This document shows, one piece after another, positions 7,541 to 14,622 of a stretch of 23,608 nucleotides of DNA. A program made the translations under genes and the position numbers. Under the pieces are notes generated by a model. The model saw only the letters and a list, made by a program, of their open reading frames with translations. It did not search any database and had not been told where the DNA came from. The first letter of the stretch is position 1; each line of letters starts with the position of its first letter. The stretch comes from JBBQVS01 sp038211295. Lineage in GTDB: Bacteria; Chloroflexota; Ktedonobacteria; Ktedonobacterales; Ktedonobacteraceae. Location of the stretch: assembly GCA_038211295.1 (NCBI GenBank), contig JBBQVS010000064.1, positions 1 through 23,608 on the forward strand, in the 5' to 3' direction.

Positions 7541-7552
7541 GGGGCATGCCCC
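7541..7552 (-). terminator. GC-rich palindrome downstream of the sedolisin gene
   Basis: GGGGCATGCCCC is a perfect 12-bp palindrome, flanked by GAGG and CCTC runs that can extend an imperfect stem. It lies about 50 bases past the sedolisin stop on the minus strand. There is no T tract, so its role as terminator or mRNA 3' end is uncertain. Confidence 0.3.
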
Positions 7553-7600
7553 CTCCCCTCACCGTTGCGAGGAGAGAGGGAAATGAAATGAAGCTTGATG

Positions 7601-9853
7601 CTACTTGGTGACGTTCAACGCCACGTCATCGACGTAGAAGTTGGTTGTCAGTGAACTATCGGTTGTTCCCTGGAAAAAGACCTGAACGGACTGGCCTTTG
7701 TACGCGCTAAGAGCCGAGGTCACATCAAAGCTGTATTGCGTCCACCCACTGGCGTTCGCGTTACACTTTGTCTGCACTGTCGTAATCGCAGCTCCACTGC
7801 TTGTGCGGATGCGAGCAACGAAATTGTCGTAGCAAGTGCTGCCCGTCTCTTGAGTGCTGATGTTCAGCCAGTAGCTGAACACAACGCTGGTTGTCGAGCT
7901 TGGTAGGGCAACGCTCTGGTAAATCTGGTCGTTGCAGCTGTTATAGCCACACAGATACGCACTTGACGTGCCGGAGTGCGGATTGCTAGTGTCAACAATC
8001 TGGTAGCCCGCGCTAGAAGACTCCGACCAGGGCGATTGTCCACTCTCAAAGCCAGGGTTGACGAGCAGTTGAGTGGTTGTGCCGCCACCACCACCGCCAC
8101 CGCCACCGCCGCCACCAGTTGTTGTGCCAGCGGCGTCGCGGGCAAAGTTCCATACATCGGGTGTACCAACACCAGAGGCAGGATCGTAGCCAGCAGTCGC
8201 GGAGTAGTACAGGTTATTGCCTGTGGTGACATCATGATACGCGCTGTAGGTCTGTGCGGTATTGAAGAGTTTGTATATGGTCGCGCTTGCGCTGCCGAGC
8301 GTTGCTTTGCCGAGGCCAGTAAGATACTGGTTTGTATCGGTTGCGATGCCCGCCCACAGAGGAGCTGCCGCGCTTGTGCCGCCAACGGAGAGCCAGCCAT
8401 TACACCCGGAAGCCGTCGCGGTACAGTAGACGGAGTAGCCAGTCGCGGGGTCAGCATCAGCCGAGACGTCGGGAACCTCGCGCGACGAGCCAGAGACACC
8501 TGTACCCGTCTGATATGCGGGCCGCGCGAACTGTGAACTGATACCACCGCCACCGCCAGCACCCTTTGGACTGCGTTGTGTGTCACTGGGGTTGCCCCAG
8601 ACCGACTCGCTTCCGTAGGTTCCGCCAGAGCCAACCTGAAGCTTGGTGCCACCGACGCCGACAACGTTTGGGTCAGAAGCAGGTGAATCGACGGCGAGGT
8701 TGCTATCGTTGCAGTCATACGCGCCAGAGTCGCCTGCCGCCGCGAAGAATGCTTGACCCTGTGCCGCGCCTTGCTTGAAGATGTTATTGAGAGCCGTCAG
8801 TTCAGAACTGCCGGAAGCGGTTTCACACTCGCCCCAGCTTATGCTTGTCACCTTCGCCACATTATCGGTTACAATGCGGTTGTAGGTATCATTGACACCT
8901 TGCGTGGAATTGGGGCCAATGTAGACTTTTTGGGTCGCGCCCGGAGCGATTGCTGAGACGATTTCCATGTCCAGCTCGACCTCAATGGCACCCGCGCCCG
9001 CCGTATTGGTCGCACCATCGACCAGCACATTGGAATACTTCGCGGCACCGAGACCATAATTGCTCAGGTACGTGTTGATGTCAGAAGGCGTATAGCCGTC
9101 CAACTCGAACAGTGCTACTGTACTACCTGTGCCAGTATTGCCAGCACTAATTAACGGATTGATGTCATAAGCAGTGCGTAGCTCCGTGGGTGTGTAACCA
9201 CCACCGGGGCCGGTCTGCGCCTTCGCAGTGTGACGTGCGCTAAGATTGCTCAAGGGATGATACTGCGCGGCATTGTCCAGACCATTGATACCCGCGATTA
9301 CGCCCGCCATACTTACAGGAATCGAAGGCTCATTTGTTGGTGCGTAGACAACACGCTTGCCAACGGCATAGTCAGCGATAGATACATTGAATGCTCGGCT
9401 TACGTTCGCGACAGAACCAGACGCGTCGATCAGCAGATGGTTTGTTGAAACGGAAGAGATAGATAAACCCTGGCTACGCAGGTAACTCTCGACGCTGTTG
9501 ACGGTTGCCTGAGTTGGGCCAAACTGACTCGCGAATTGCTGCGGGGTGATGTACTGGTGATACAGTGCTGAATGGGGGTCGTTTTGCGCGGCAAGCAATG
9601 CGTTTAACGTTGCCTGGTTACGCAGACTCAGCGCGATGGAAAGTTGTAATGTGTTACTACCCGCCGTCGCATGGACGGATGCTCGATGTTTGAGTGCCGG
9701 AATAAGATGCCCTGGGAGAGTGTACCGACTGCTTGGACGGCCTGCTGACGCGGCGAACGCGGAGCCGCTCGCGACAGTCGCTAGTAGGGCAAGCGCGATA
9801 AGTGCGGTAATCGCCAGACGAAGGGGCAATTGCCAGAATGTTGTGCGTTTCAC
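7601..9853 (-). CDS. Secreted sedolisin (S53 family, pro-kumamolisin type) with C-terminal CBM-like domain
   Basis: Sedolisins are secreted acid serine-carboxyl peptidases. From GTG 9853 the protein has 750 residues; AGAGG stands 5 bases upstream, whereas an upstream in-frame GTG (9859) overlaps that site. Order of parts: signal peptide (about 1-36, ending SAFA), an activation prodomain (about 47-200, with YHQYITPQQFASQFGP), the catalytic domain (about 218-575) and a C-terminal jelly-roll-like domain beginning NPGFESG. The catalytic set is visible: Glu291 and Asp295 (IEVELDMEI), the oxyanion Asp375 (AAAGDSGAYDC) and the nucleophile Ser494 (GGTSAAAPLWAG). The calcium-site motif GYDPASGVGTPD closes the catalytic domain. 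A run of 12 glycines joins it to the C-terminal domain. It likely degrades extracellular protein, with the last domain binding substrate or cell surface. Confidence 0.95.
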   Translation of the reverse strand: MKRTTFWQLPLRLAITALIALALLATVASGSAFAASAGRPSSRYTLPGHLIPALKHRASVHATAGSNTLQLSIALSLRNQATLNALLAAQNDPHSALYHQYITPQQFASQFGPTQATVNSVESYLRSQGLSISSVSTNHLLIDASGSVANVSRAFNVSIADYAVGKRVVYAPTNEPSIPVSMAGVIAGINGLDNAAQYHPLSNLSARHTAKAQTGPGGGYTPTELRTAYDINPLISAGNTGTGSTVALFELDGYTPSDINTYLSNYGLGAAKYSNVLVDGATNTAGAGAIEVELDMEIVSAIAPGATQKVYIGPNSTQGVNDTYNRIVTDNVAKVTSISWGECETASGSSELTALNNIFKQGAAQGQAFFAAAGDSGAYDCNDSNLAVDSPASDPNVVGVGGTKLQVGSGGTYGSESVWGNPSDTQRSPKGAGGGGGISSQFARPAYQTGTGVSGSSREVPDVSADADPATGYSVYCTATASGCNGWLSVGGTSAAAPLWAGIATDTNQYLTGLGKATLGSASATIYKLFNTAQTYSAYHDVTTGNNLYYSATAGYDPASGVGTPDVWNFARDAAGTTTGGGGGGGGGGGGTTTQLLVNPGFESGQSPWSESSSAGYQIVDTSNPHSGTSSAYLCGYNSCNDQIYQSVALPSSTTSVVFSYWLNISTQETGSTCYDNFVARIRTSSGAAITTVQTKCNANASGWTQYSFDVTSALSAYKGQSVQVFFQGTTDSSLTTNFYVDDVALNVTK
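8082..8117 (-). repeat. GGN trinucleotide repeat encoding a 12-glycine linker
   Basis: Twelve consecutive triplets, read GCC or ACC on the plus strand (GGC/GGT on the coding strand), encode an uninterrupted glycine run between the sedolisin catalytic domain and its C-terminal domain, bounded by Thr-Thr-Thr on each side. Such tracts can change length by slippage in whole codons. Confidence 0.8.
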
Positions 9854-10239
9854 TTTCACCTCTGTAGAGTGTTTCTAAACACAAAAAACAACAAGTTTCT
9901 TGCGGAACACGCCGTTCCGCTCTGCGTGGGATAACGAACATTCCGTGATGGTAAGGGATATGGGGAAACAGCGCAACCTCATGTTTTGCGGTAAAGATAT
10001 TCGTAGTACAATTCTGTACTATCTAGCCTCCTTTCCATTGAAATACTTCACAGCACCCCCTTGTGATGCGATGAAGAAAGGAGAGACAAGTAGCAGCAGT
10101 TACGTGTGATCTTCTAACCAATACAGTTTTAGAGTTCGTACAGCTCCCACAGTCCCCCGACTGTTTCTACATACTACTTATCTTAAACATGAGTATACAA
10201 CACACGCCTTCCATTCGCCTTTAGCGCAACGTTCACAAA
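9854..10239 (-). other. Upstream region of the sedolisin gene, no gene, several palindromes
   Basis: No convincing gene is present. On the strand of the sedolisin gene there are four short perfect palindromes: GTGTTT-CT-AAACAC (9869-9882), GCGGAAC-N5-GTTCCGC (9902-9920), TAGTACA-N4-TGTACTA (10004-10021) and ACAGTC-N4-GACTGT (10149-10164). A weak promoter candidate is TTGTAT (10195-10200), 18 bases, TAGTAT (10171-10176); the last palindrome would then lie at the 5' end of the mRNA. A plus-strand open frame here (9900-10109) has no ribosome site or family resemblance. Confidence 0.35.
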
Positions 10240-10288
10240 AGAGAGATTTCAGCAGGTTTTTAGAAGCACAGAGCGCAGAAATCTCTCT
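10240..10288 (-). terminator. Hairpin downstream of the histidine kinase gene, terminator-like
   Basis: AGAGAGATTTC (10240-10250) and GAAATCTCTCT (10278-10288) form an 11-bp perfect stem with a 27-base loop. On the minus strand the stem is followed by CTTTTG. It lies 84-132 bases after the kinase stop. The long loop makes it an imperfect intrinsic terminator. Confidence 0.4.
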
Positions 10289-10306
10289 AAAGCAGTATAA
10301 GAAACA

Positions 10307-10333
10307 TACAGAAGACAGCAGGCTTCTTCTGTA
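10307..10333 (-). terminator. First hairpin downstream of the histidine kinase gene
   Basis: TACAGAAGA (10307-10315) and TCTTCTGTA (10325-10333) form a 9-bp perfect stem with a 9-base loop, about 40 bases after the kinase stop. The minus strand continues TGTTTCTTA, a weak T-rich tail. It could terminate or stabilise the 3' end. Confidence 0.45.
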
Positions 10334-10371
10334 ATTCGCTGCCGCTTCTAAGGAGATGCTTTTCGCTGGTA

Positions 10372-11844
10372 TTATGCTAGAGGTAGCGATACGGTGAATA
10401 TTGTTCCCACACCCTCTTCACTGCTCACGGTAATATCGCCGTTGTGTCGTTTGACAATCTCAGAGGCGATGTACAGACCCATGCCCAGACCGGGGAATGC
10501 CATGTTTTTCTGGTCATAGACGCGATAGAAACGCTCAAAAATCTGAGATTGATGTTCTTGGGGGATACCCACCCCGTAGTCTTGCACGCGAATAAGCACC
10601 TGTTTCTCCATCTGCTCAAGCCACACGTCTACCTTATCTGCCAGAGGTGAATACTTGACAGCATTGCTCAGCAGATTCATGAAGACTTGTCCCAGTCGAT
10701 CACCGTCACCTGTCAGGCTACCCGTAGCGGTTCCGTGCAACACTATTGTGTGCGTGGTGTTTGTTTGTTGCATAGTCTCTACGGACTCACGCACCAGAGC
10801 AACGATATCGACACGCTCTTCGGCGTAGTTCAAGCGGCCCGCCTGTATCTTCGACACGTCCAACAAGTCATCCGCCAGCCGTGTGAGTTTGTTGACGCTT
10901 GTCTCTATTTTAGCGATTGACGCGACATGCTCCGGCAAGCCTTGTCTTTCAAGCTTGCGCTTTAACAGTTGTGCGAGAGCTTTGATTGTTGTAATGGGCG
11001 TTTTTAGCTCGTGGCTCGCGATACTGATGAACTCGTCTTTACGTTGTTCAAGCTTTTTCTGTTCATTGATATCCGTACACGTCCCAAACCATTTTATAAT
11101 CGTGCCTTTGTCGTCTCTGACCGCCAGCGCCCGTCCCAGAAACCACCGATACTCGCCCGTCTGGACATTGCGAAAACGGTACTCGATATCGTATGGCTCT
11201 CCCGTTTGCAACGAATGTTGCCAGACATTGATCGTGCGCTCATAATCGTCTGGGTGCAAAAGATGGATCCATCCCTCGCCCCGTGTCTGCTCAAGCGTCG
11301 AGCGTGTGTAGTCGTACCAGTGTTGATTGAAATATTCGTGATACCCGTCGGCACGCGTAATCCACACCATTTGCGGAATACTTTCTGCGAGCGTCTGAAA
11401 ATCCTGCTCACTCTGCTTCAAACGCTCTGCCGCCCGCTTGCGCTCCGTTATGTCATGCGCGACAACCGTTACACCGTCCTGCGTGGGGAAAATACGGTTC
11501 TCGAACCACTTGGCAAGTGGTTCATAAAAAGCCTCAAAGGTTGCGGGTTGATTTTCCTGTATCACCTGTTGCGCGGTTGCGCGAAAGGCGAGGTCAGTGG
11601 CTTCTGGGAAATACCGCCAGATAATTGTGCCAATCAAGTCGGTACGCCCCTTGCCCATGAGCTTCTCGGCCTGCCTGTTTAGATAGGTAAAATTCCATTG
11701 CCTATCAATAACAAAAACGGCATCGTTAAGCGTGTCAAGCAAAAACGTTATCTGTCTGTTATGTTCATAAAGGTTGGCATCAATGTCGGCGTTTCCTGAG
11801 AAAACAGGCTTCTCTGATGACCAGTCCTCATGTATAGGCATCAT
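10372..11844 (-). CDS. PAS-PAS sensor histidine kinase, no membrane segment
   Basis: From ATG 11844 the protein has 490 residues. GGGG lies 7 bases upstream of this ATG, and the likely promoter lies inside the longer open frame, which excludes the upstream start. Domains in order: PAS1 (about 32-136, DAVFVIDRQWNFTYLN), PAS2 with PAC tail (about 149-262, HPDDYERTINVWQHSL and EYRWFLGRA), a HisKA dimerisation domain with the H box ISIASHELKTPI (phospho-acceptor His about 278), and an ATPase domain with N box NLLSNAVKYSP, G1 DYGVGIP, F box FERFYR and G2 GLGMGLYIA. All catalytic boxes are intact. No transmembrane helix is seen, so it should sense a cytosolic signal. No response regulator gene is adjacent, making it an orphan kinase. 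Confidence 0.93.
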   Translation of the reverse strand: MMPIHEDWSSEKPVFSGNADIDANLYEHNRQITFLLDTLNDAVFVIDRQWNFTYLNRQAEKLMGKGRTDLIGTIIWRYFPEATDLAFRATAQQVIQENQPATFEAFYEPLAKWFENRIFPTQDGVTVVAHDITERKRAAERLKQSEQDFQTLAESIPQMVWITRADGYHEYFNQHWYDYTRSTLEQTRGEGWIHLLHPDDYERTINVWQHSLQTGEPYDIEYRFRNVQTGEYRWFLGRALAVRDDKGTIIKWFGTCTDINEQKKLEQRKDEFISIASHELKTPITTIKALAQLLKRKLERQGLPEHVASIAKIETSVNKLTRLADDLLDVSKIQAGRLNYAEERVDIVALVRESVETMQQTNTTHTIVLHGTATGSLTGDGDRLGQVFMNLLSNAVKYSPLADKVDVWLEQMEKQVLIRVQDYGVGIPQEHQSQIFERFYRVYDQKNMAFPGLGMGLYIASEIVKRHNGDITVSSEEGVGTIFTVSLPLA

Positions 11845-11897
11845 AATATTTCCCCAAATAGTACAACCAGAATAACCACAAACATTTTTACTATAAA

Positions 11898-11926
11898 AGT
11901 ATATCATACGTAGGTGATGTGAAAAA
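11898..11926 (-). promoter_or_regulatory. Possible promoter of the histidine kinase gene
   Basis: On the minus strand TTTTTC (11921-11926) and TATACT (11898-11903) are 17 bases apart. The -10 is good and the -35 poor. It places the mRNA start inside the longer open frame and supports the start at 11844. Confidence 0.45.
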
Positions 11927-11950
11927 GAAAGCGTGCTTCGGACATCCCTC

Positions 11951-11979
11951 TTGCCATTTGCAGGCTCATCTGCTATGCT
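11951..11979 (+). promoter_or_regulatory. Promoter of the UPF0114 gene
   Basis: TTGCCA (11951-11956) and TATGCT (11974-11979) are 17 bases apart, about 40 bases before the ATG at 12018. It lies inside the longer open frame and so argues for the downstream start. Confidence 0.6.
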
Positions 11980-12017
11980 CACGACAAACGCAAGCAGCAG
12001 ATAAGGAAAGACACTCT

Positions 12018-12554
12018 ATGCTACGACGTATTCTTACAGGCAGTCGCTATCTCGTCATTATCGCAGTCATCGGCTCCTTTCTCGCCGCCGTCTCACTGCT
12101 TATTTATGGTGGCTTGCTGATGGTGGGAATTATCTATAGTGCGTTTACGCACCTCACATTTACCTCAAGCGGGGCCAAATATCTGGAAGTGAAAAGTATA
12201 GAGGTGATTGACCTGTTCCTGCTTGCCACCGTGCTGTATATCGTTGCACTGGGCCTCTACGAACTCTTCATCGATGAAGACATTCCTGTTCTTCCCTGGC
12301 TTGTTATCAGCAACCTTGACGATCTCAAGTCGAAGCTGATCGGCGTTATCACCGTCCTGCTGGCCGTCACCTTTCTCGCGTATGTTGTCGAGTGGGACGG
12401 GAACACAAACATTCTCTCACTTGGCGTCTCTATCGGCCTCGTGCTGTTCTCGCTCGGCTACTTTTTCAATCGCTCCACAAAGGGCCATAAACAAGAGAAG
12501 GACGACGTGGTAGATGACTCAGGCATTGCGAGCGATGATATAAAAAGGATATAG
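12018..12554 (+). CDS. UPF0114 (YqhA-like) integral membrane protein
   Basis: From ATG 12018 the protein has 178 residues. AAGGAAAG lies about 8 bases upstream, and the first hydrophobic segment begins at residue 11. An in-frame start 99 bases earlier would add a Cys/His-rich leader that crosses the promoter, so it is rejected. Four hydrophobic segments lie at about 11-42, 63-85, 107-125 and 132-150. The sequence between the second and third segments (YELFIDEDIPVLPWLVISNLDDLKSKLIGVI) resembles the conserved core of the YqhA/UPF0114 family. The C-terminus is charged and cytosolic. The family has no established function. It is a single gene, transcribed divergently from the histidine kinase. 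Confidence 0.8.
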   Translation: MLRRILTGSRYLVIIAVIGSFLAAVSLLIYGGLLMVGIIYSAFTHLTFTSSGAKYLEVKSIEVIDLFLLATVLYIVALGLYELFIDEDIPVLPWLVISNLDDLKSKLIGVITVLLAVTFLAYVVEWDGNTNILSLGVSIGLVLFSLGYFFNRSTKGHKQEKDDVVDDSGIASDDIKRI

Positions 12555-12620
12555 TATGCAAGTTCGGGGGTTAGGCTAAAATCCAATTTCCCTTCTTCAC
12601 ATAATCCCCCCGTACATGTA

Positions 12621-12629
12621 TGGTACAAT
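12621..12629 (+). promoter_or_regulatory. Extended -10 promoter element before the P5C dehydrogenase gene
   Basis: TGG-TACAAT matches an extended -10 element; no good -35 is visible. Transcription from about 12636 would give a leader of about 85 bases before the ATG at 12721. That leader contains a GGGGCG / CGCC..CCCC pairing that could form an imperfect stem, but it matches no riboswitch recognised here. Confidence 0.4.
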
Positions 12630-12720
12630 GAGAGAAACCGCAGGGGCGAACACCACGCGCCTACGTCCCCGTCCCTAATAGAGGCGGCACAATGATGTGC
12701 AAGCAAGGAGCAGATTCAGC

Positions 12721-14304
12721 ATGGCAAAAGTATTTGGGAACACGACAACACACAGCACAACACATTCTCCTTTCATAAATCAACCCTTTTTGAACTTCTC
12801 GGAGCCGACACACAGGCAGGCCCAGACCGAAGCTCTCGCGCAGGTTAAAGGCGAGCTTGGGCAAACGTACCCGCTTATCATCGGTGGCAAGAGAATTACC
12901 GCAGCACAGACCTTTACCTCCATCAATCCGTCGCGGCCCGATGAGGTCATTGGCTACTTTGGACGCGCCACCGTTGAGCAGACACAAGAGGCAATCAAGG
13001 CCGCCACCGCCACGTTCGAGACGTGGAAACGTGTTCCCGCGCAGCAACGCGCAGACTATCTTTTTAAGGCCGCAGAGCTGATGCGCCAGCGTCGCTATTA
13101 TCTTAACGCGTGGATGACCTACGAGGTGGGCAAGAGTTGGGTCGAGGCCGATGGTGATACCGCAGAAGCTATCGACTTCCTAGAATTTTACGCGCGTGAG
13201 ATGTTGCGTCTTGCGGATGAACAACCCATTACAAAGATTCAGGGTGAGGCAAACAAACTGGTTTACATTCCACTTGGCGTCTGTGCCGTTATTCCACCGT
13301 GGAATTTTCCATGCGCGATTATGGCAGGAATGACCAGCGCCGCCTTTGTAACTGGCAATACTGTTATTCTGAAGCCCGCGAGTACCGCGCCCGCGATTGC
13401 ATACCAGTTCATTCGCATTCTTGAAGAGGTGGGACTACCCGCCGGTGTGGTCAACTTCCTCACTGGCTCCGGCAACGTGATTGGCGATGCGCTCGTCGCG
13501 AGTCCACAGGTGCGCTTTGTCGCGTTCACCGGCTCGCGTGAGGTTGGCCTGCACATTCACGAGCTTGCCGCGAAGCATCAGCAGGGGCAACGTTGGATCA
13601 AACGCACAATTCTCGAAATGGGCGGAAAAGACGCCGTTGTTGTCGATGAAACCGCCGATCTCGAAGCCGCGGCAACGGCAATTGTCGCCTCCGCCTTTGG
13701 TTTTCAAGGCCAAAAGTGTTCAGCAGGCTCGCGTGCTATCATCGTCGCAAGCGTCTATGACGAGGTACTGCACAAGGTTATCGAGAAGGCAAAGCAGTTG
13801 ACGCTCGGCGACGTAACGCAACCTGACACCTACATGGGGCCGGTTGTCGATGAGAGCGCGATGAAGAAAATTCTCGATTACATCGAGATTGGCAAGAGCG
13901 AAGGTCGCCTCGTCCTCGGCGGAGGCTATCGGGCCACAGGCTACTTCATCGAACCGACTGTCATTGCCGATGTTGCGCCGCACGCACGTATCGCGCAAGA
14001 GGAAATCTTTGGGCCGATGCTCGCTGTTATTAAAGCGAAAGACTTTGACGACGCGCTCGCCATCGCCAATGGTACCGAGTTCGGCCTGACGGGTGCGCTC
14101 TACTCGAACGTGCCGGAGCGCATTGAACGCGCCCAAGAAGAGTATCACGTTGGCAATCTGTACTTCAATCGCAAGTGTACAGGTGCGCTCGTCGGCGTGC
14201 ATCCCTTTGGCGGCTTCAATATGTCCGGCACGGACTCCAAAGCTGGTGGACATGATTACCTGCTCCTGTTCACACAAGCAAAAGCAATTTCGACGAAACT
14301 GTAA
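12721..14304 (+). CDS. pruA: Delta-1-pyrroline-5-carboxylate (glutamate semialdehyde) dehydrogenase
   Basis: The enzyme oxidises glutamate gamma-semialdehyde to glutamate with NAD+, the second step of proline breakdown (also named rocA in Bacillus). From ATG 12721 it has 527 residues, close to the usual 515. AAGGAG lies 10 bases upstream and would be inside the coding region if the GTG at 12697 were used. Motifs: IPPWNFP near residue 191, the NAD-binding FTGSREVG near 269, general base Glu299 in LEMGGKD, catalytic Cys333 in GQKCSAGSR, EEIFGPMLAVI, and the C-terminal HPFGGFNMSGTDSKAGG typical of the P5C dehydrogenase branch of the aldehyde dehydrogenase family. No proline dehydrogenase gene is adjacent, so it must be elsewhere or the enzyme serves arginine or ornithine breakdown. 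Confidence 0.93.
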   Translation: MAKVFGNTTTHSTTHSPFINQPFLNFSEPTHRQAQTEALAQVKGELGQTYPLIIGGKRITAAQTFTSINPSRPDEVIGYFGRATVEQTQEAIKAATATFETWKRVPAQQRADYLFKAAELMRQRRYYLNAWMTYEVGKSWVEADGDTAEAIDFLEFYAREMLRLADEQPITKIQGEANKLVYIPLGVCAVIPPWNFPCAIMAGMTSAAFVTGNTVILKPASTAPAIAYQFIRILEEVGLPAGVVNFLTGSGNVIGDALVASPQVRFVAFTGSREVGLHIHELAAKHQQGQRWIKRTILEMGGKDAVVVDETADLEAAATAIVASAFGFQGQKCSAGSRAIIVASVYDEVLHKVIEKAKQLTLGDVTQPDTYMGPVVDESAMKKILDYIEIGKSEGRLVLGGGYRATGYFIEPTVIADVAPHARIAQEEIFGPMLAVIKAKDFDDALAIANGTEFGLTGALYSNVPERIERAQEEYHVGNLYFNRKCTGALVGVHPFGGFNMSGTDSKAGGHDYLLLFTQAKAISTKL

Positions 14305-14359
14305 TGTATAAAAGATGTGCGGAAACGGCAAGCGGCCCGTTGGGAAACAAGGTGAGCAT

Positions 14360-14456
14360 AACAGGGGGGCAGGCCCTGGCATGACAGGGGTAAATGCTGG
14401 CATAATGGAGGGGCAAACACACGCATGATGGAGGGGCAAACAGGGGCAAGCACACG
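14360..14456 (+). repeat. Degenerate tandem array next to compound repeat element 1
   Basis: Related units follow one another: a decayed hairpin (ACAGGGGGGCAGGCCCTGG, 14361-14379), GCATGACAGGGG (14379-14390), GCATAATGGAGGGGCAAAC with CAC tail (14400-14422) and GCATGATGGAGGGGCAAAC (from 14423), which continues CAGGGGCAAGCACAC. The array runs directly into the first hairpin of the compound element and seems to be built from broken copies of that hairpin. Confidence 0.6.
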
Positions 14457-14458
14457 CA

Positions 14459-14577
14459 TGACAGGGGCAAGCCCTGTCACTACTATACTACGTGTTGCGC
14501 TGCTTATCCAGGTCGCACTCGTGCGTGGCGAAGCCACGCTCTTGCATGTATAGTAGTGGCGTGGCTTGCCCGCGCCA
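14459..14577. repeat. Compound palindromic repeat element 1 (REPIN-like)
   Basis: Two hairpins point away from each other. Left: TGACAGGG-GCAAG-CCCTGTCA (14459-14479), followed by CTACTATAC. Right: GTATAGTAG (14548-14556), then TGGCGTGG-CTTGC-CCGCGCCA (14557-14577, one G-T pair). Read outward, each hairpin has an 8-bp stem with loop CTTGC and is directly preceded by GTAG, as in REP sequences. The centre carries a third hairpin, GCGTGGC-GAA-GCCACGC (14523-14539). The element fills the junction between convergent pruA and pullulanase genes. A second copy in opposite orientation is at 20201-20303. Confidence 0.75.
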
Positions 14578-14622
14578 TGCATCCGCTTGACCACGGCATT
14601 TCTTTACACGCATCACTCGCTC

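Noticed and set aside
9900..10109. Plus-strand open frame of 69 codons
   Set aside because: No ribosome site, no recognisable family, and it lies across palindromes in the upstream region of the sedolisin gene.
12630..12720. Riboswitch in the leader of the P5C dehydrogenase gene
   Set aside because: Only a weak imperfect stem is visible and no known riboswitch core could be recognised.
14305..14622. Insertion sequence remnant
   Set aside because: No transposase fragment in any frame and no clear target-site duplication; the hairpin pairs fit a REP-type element better.
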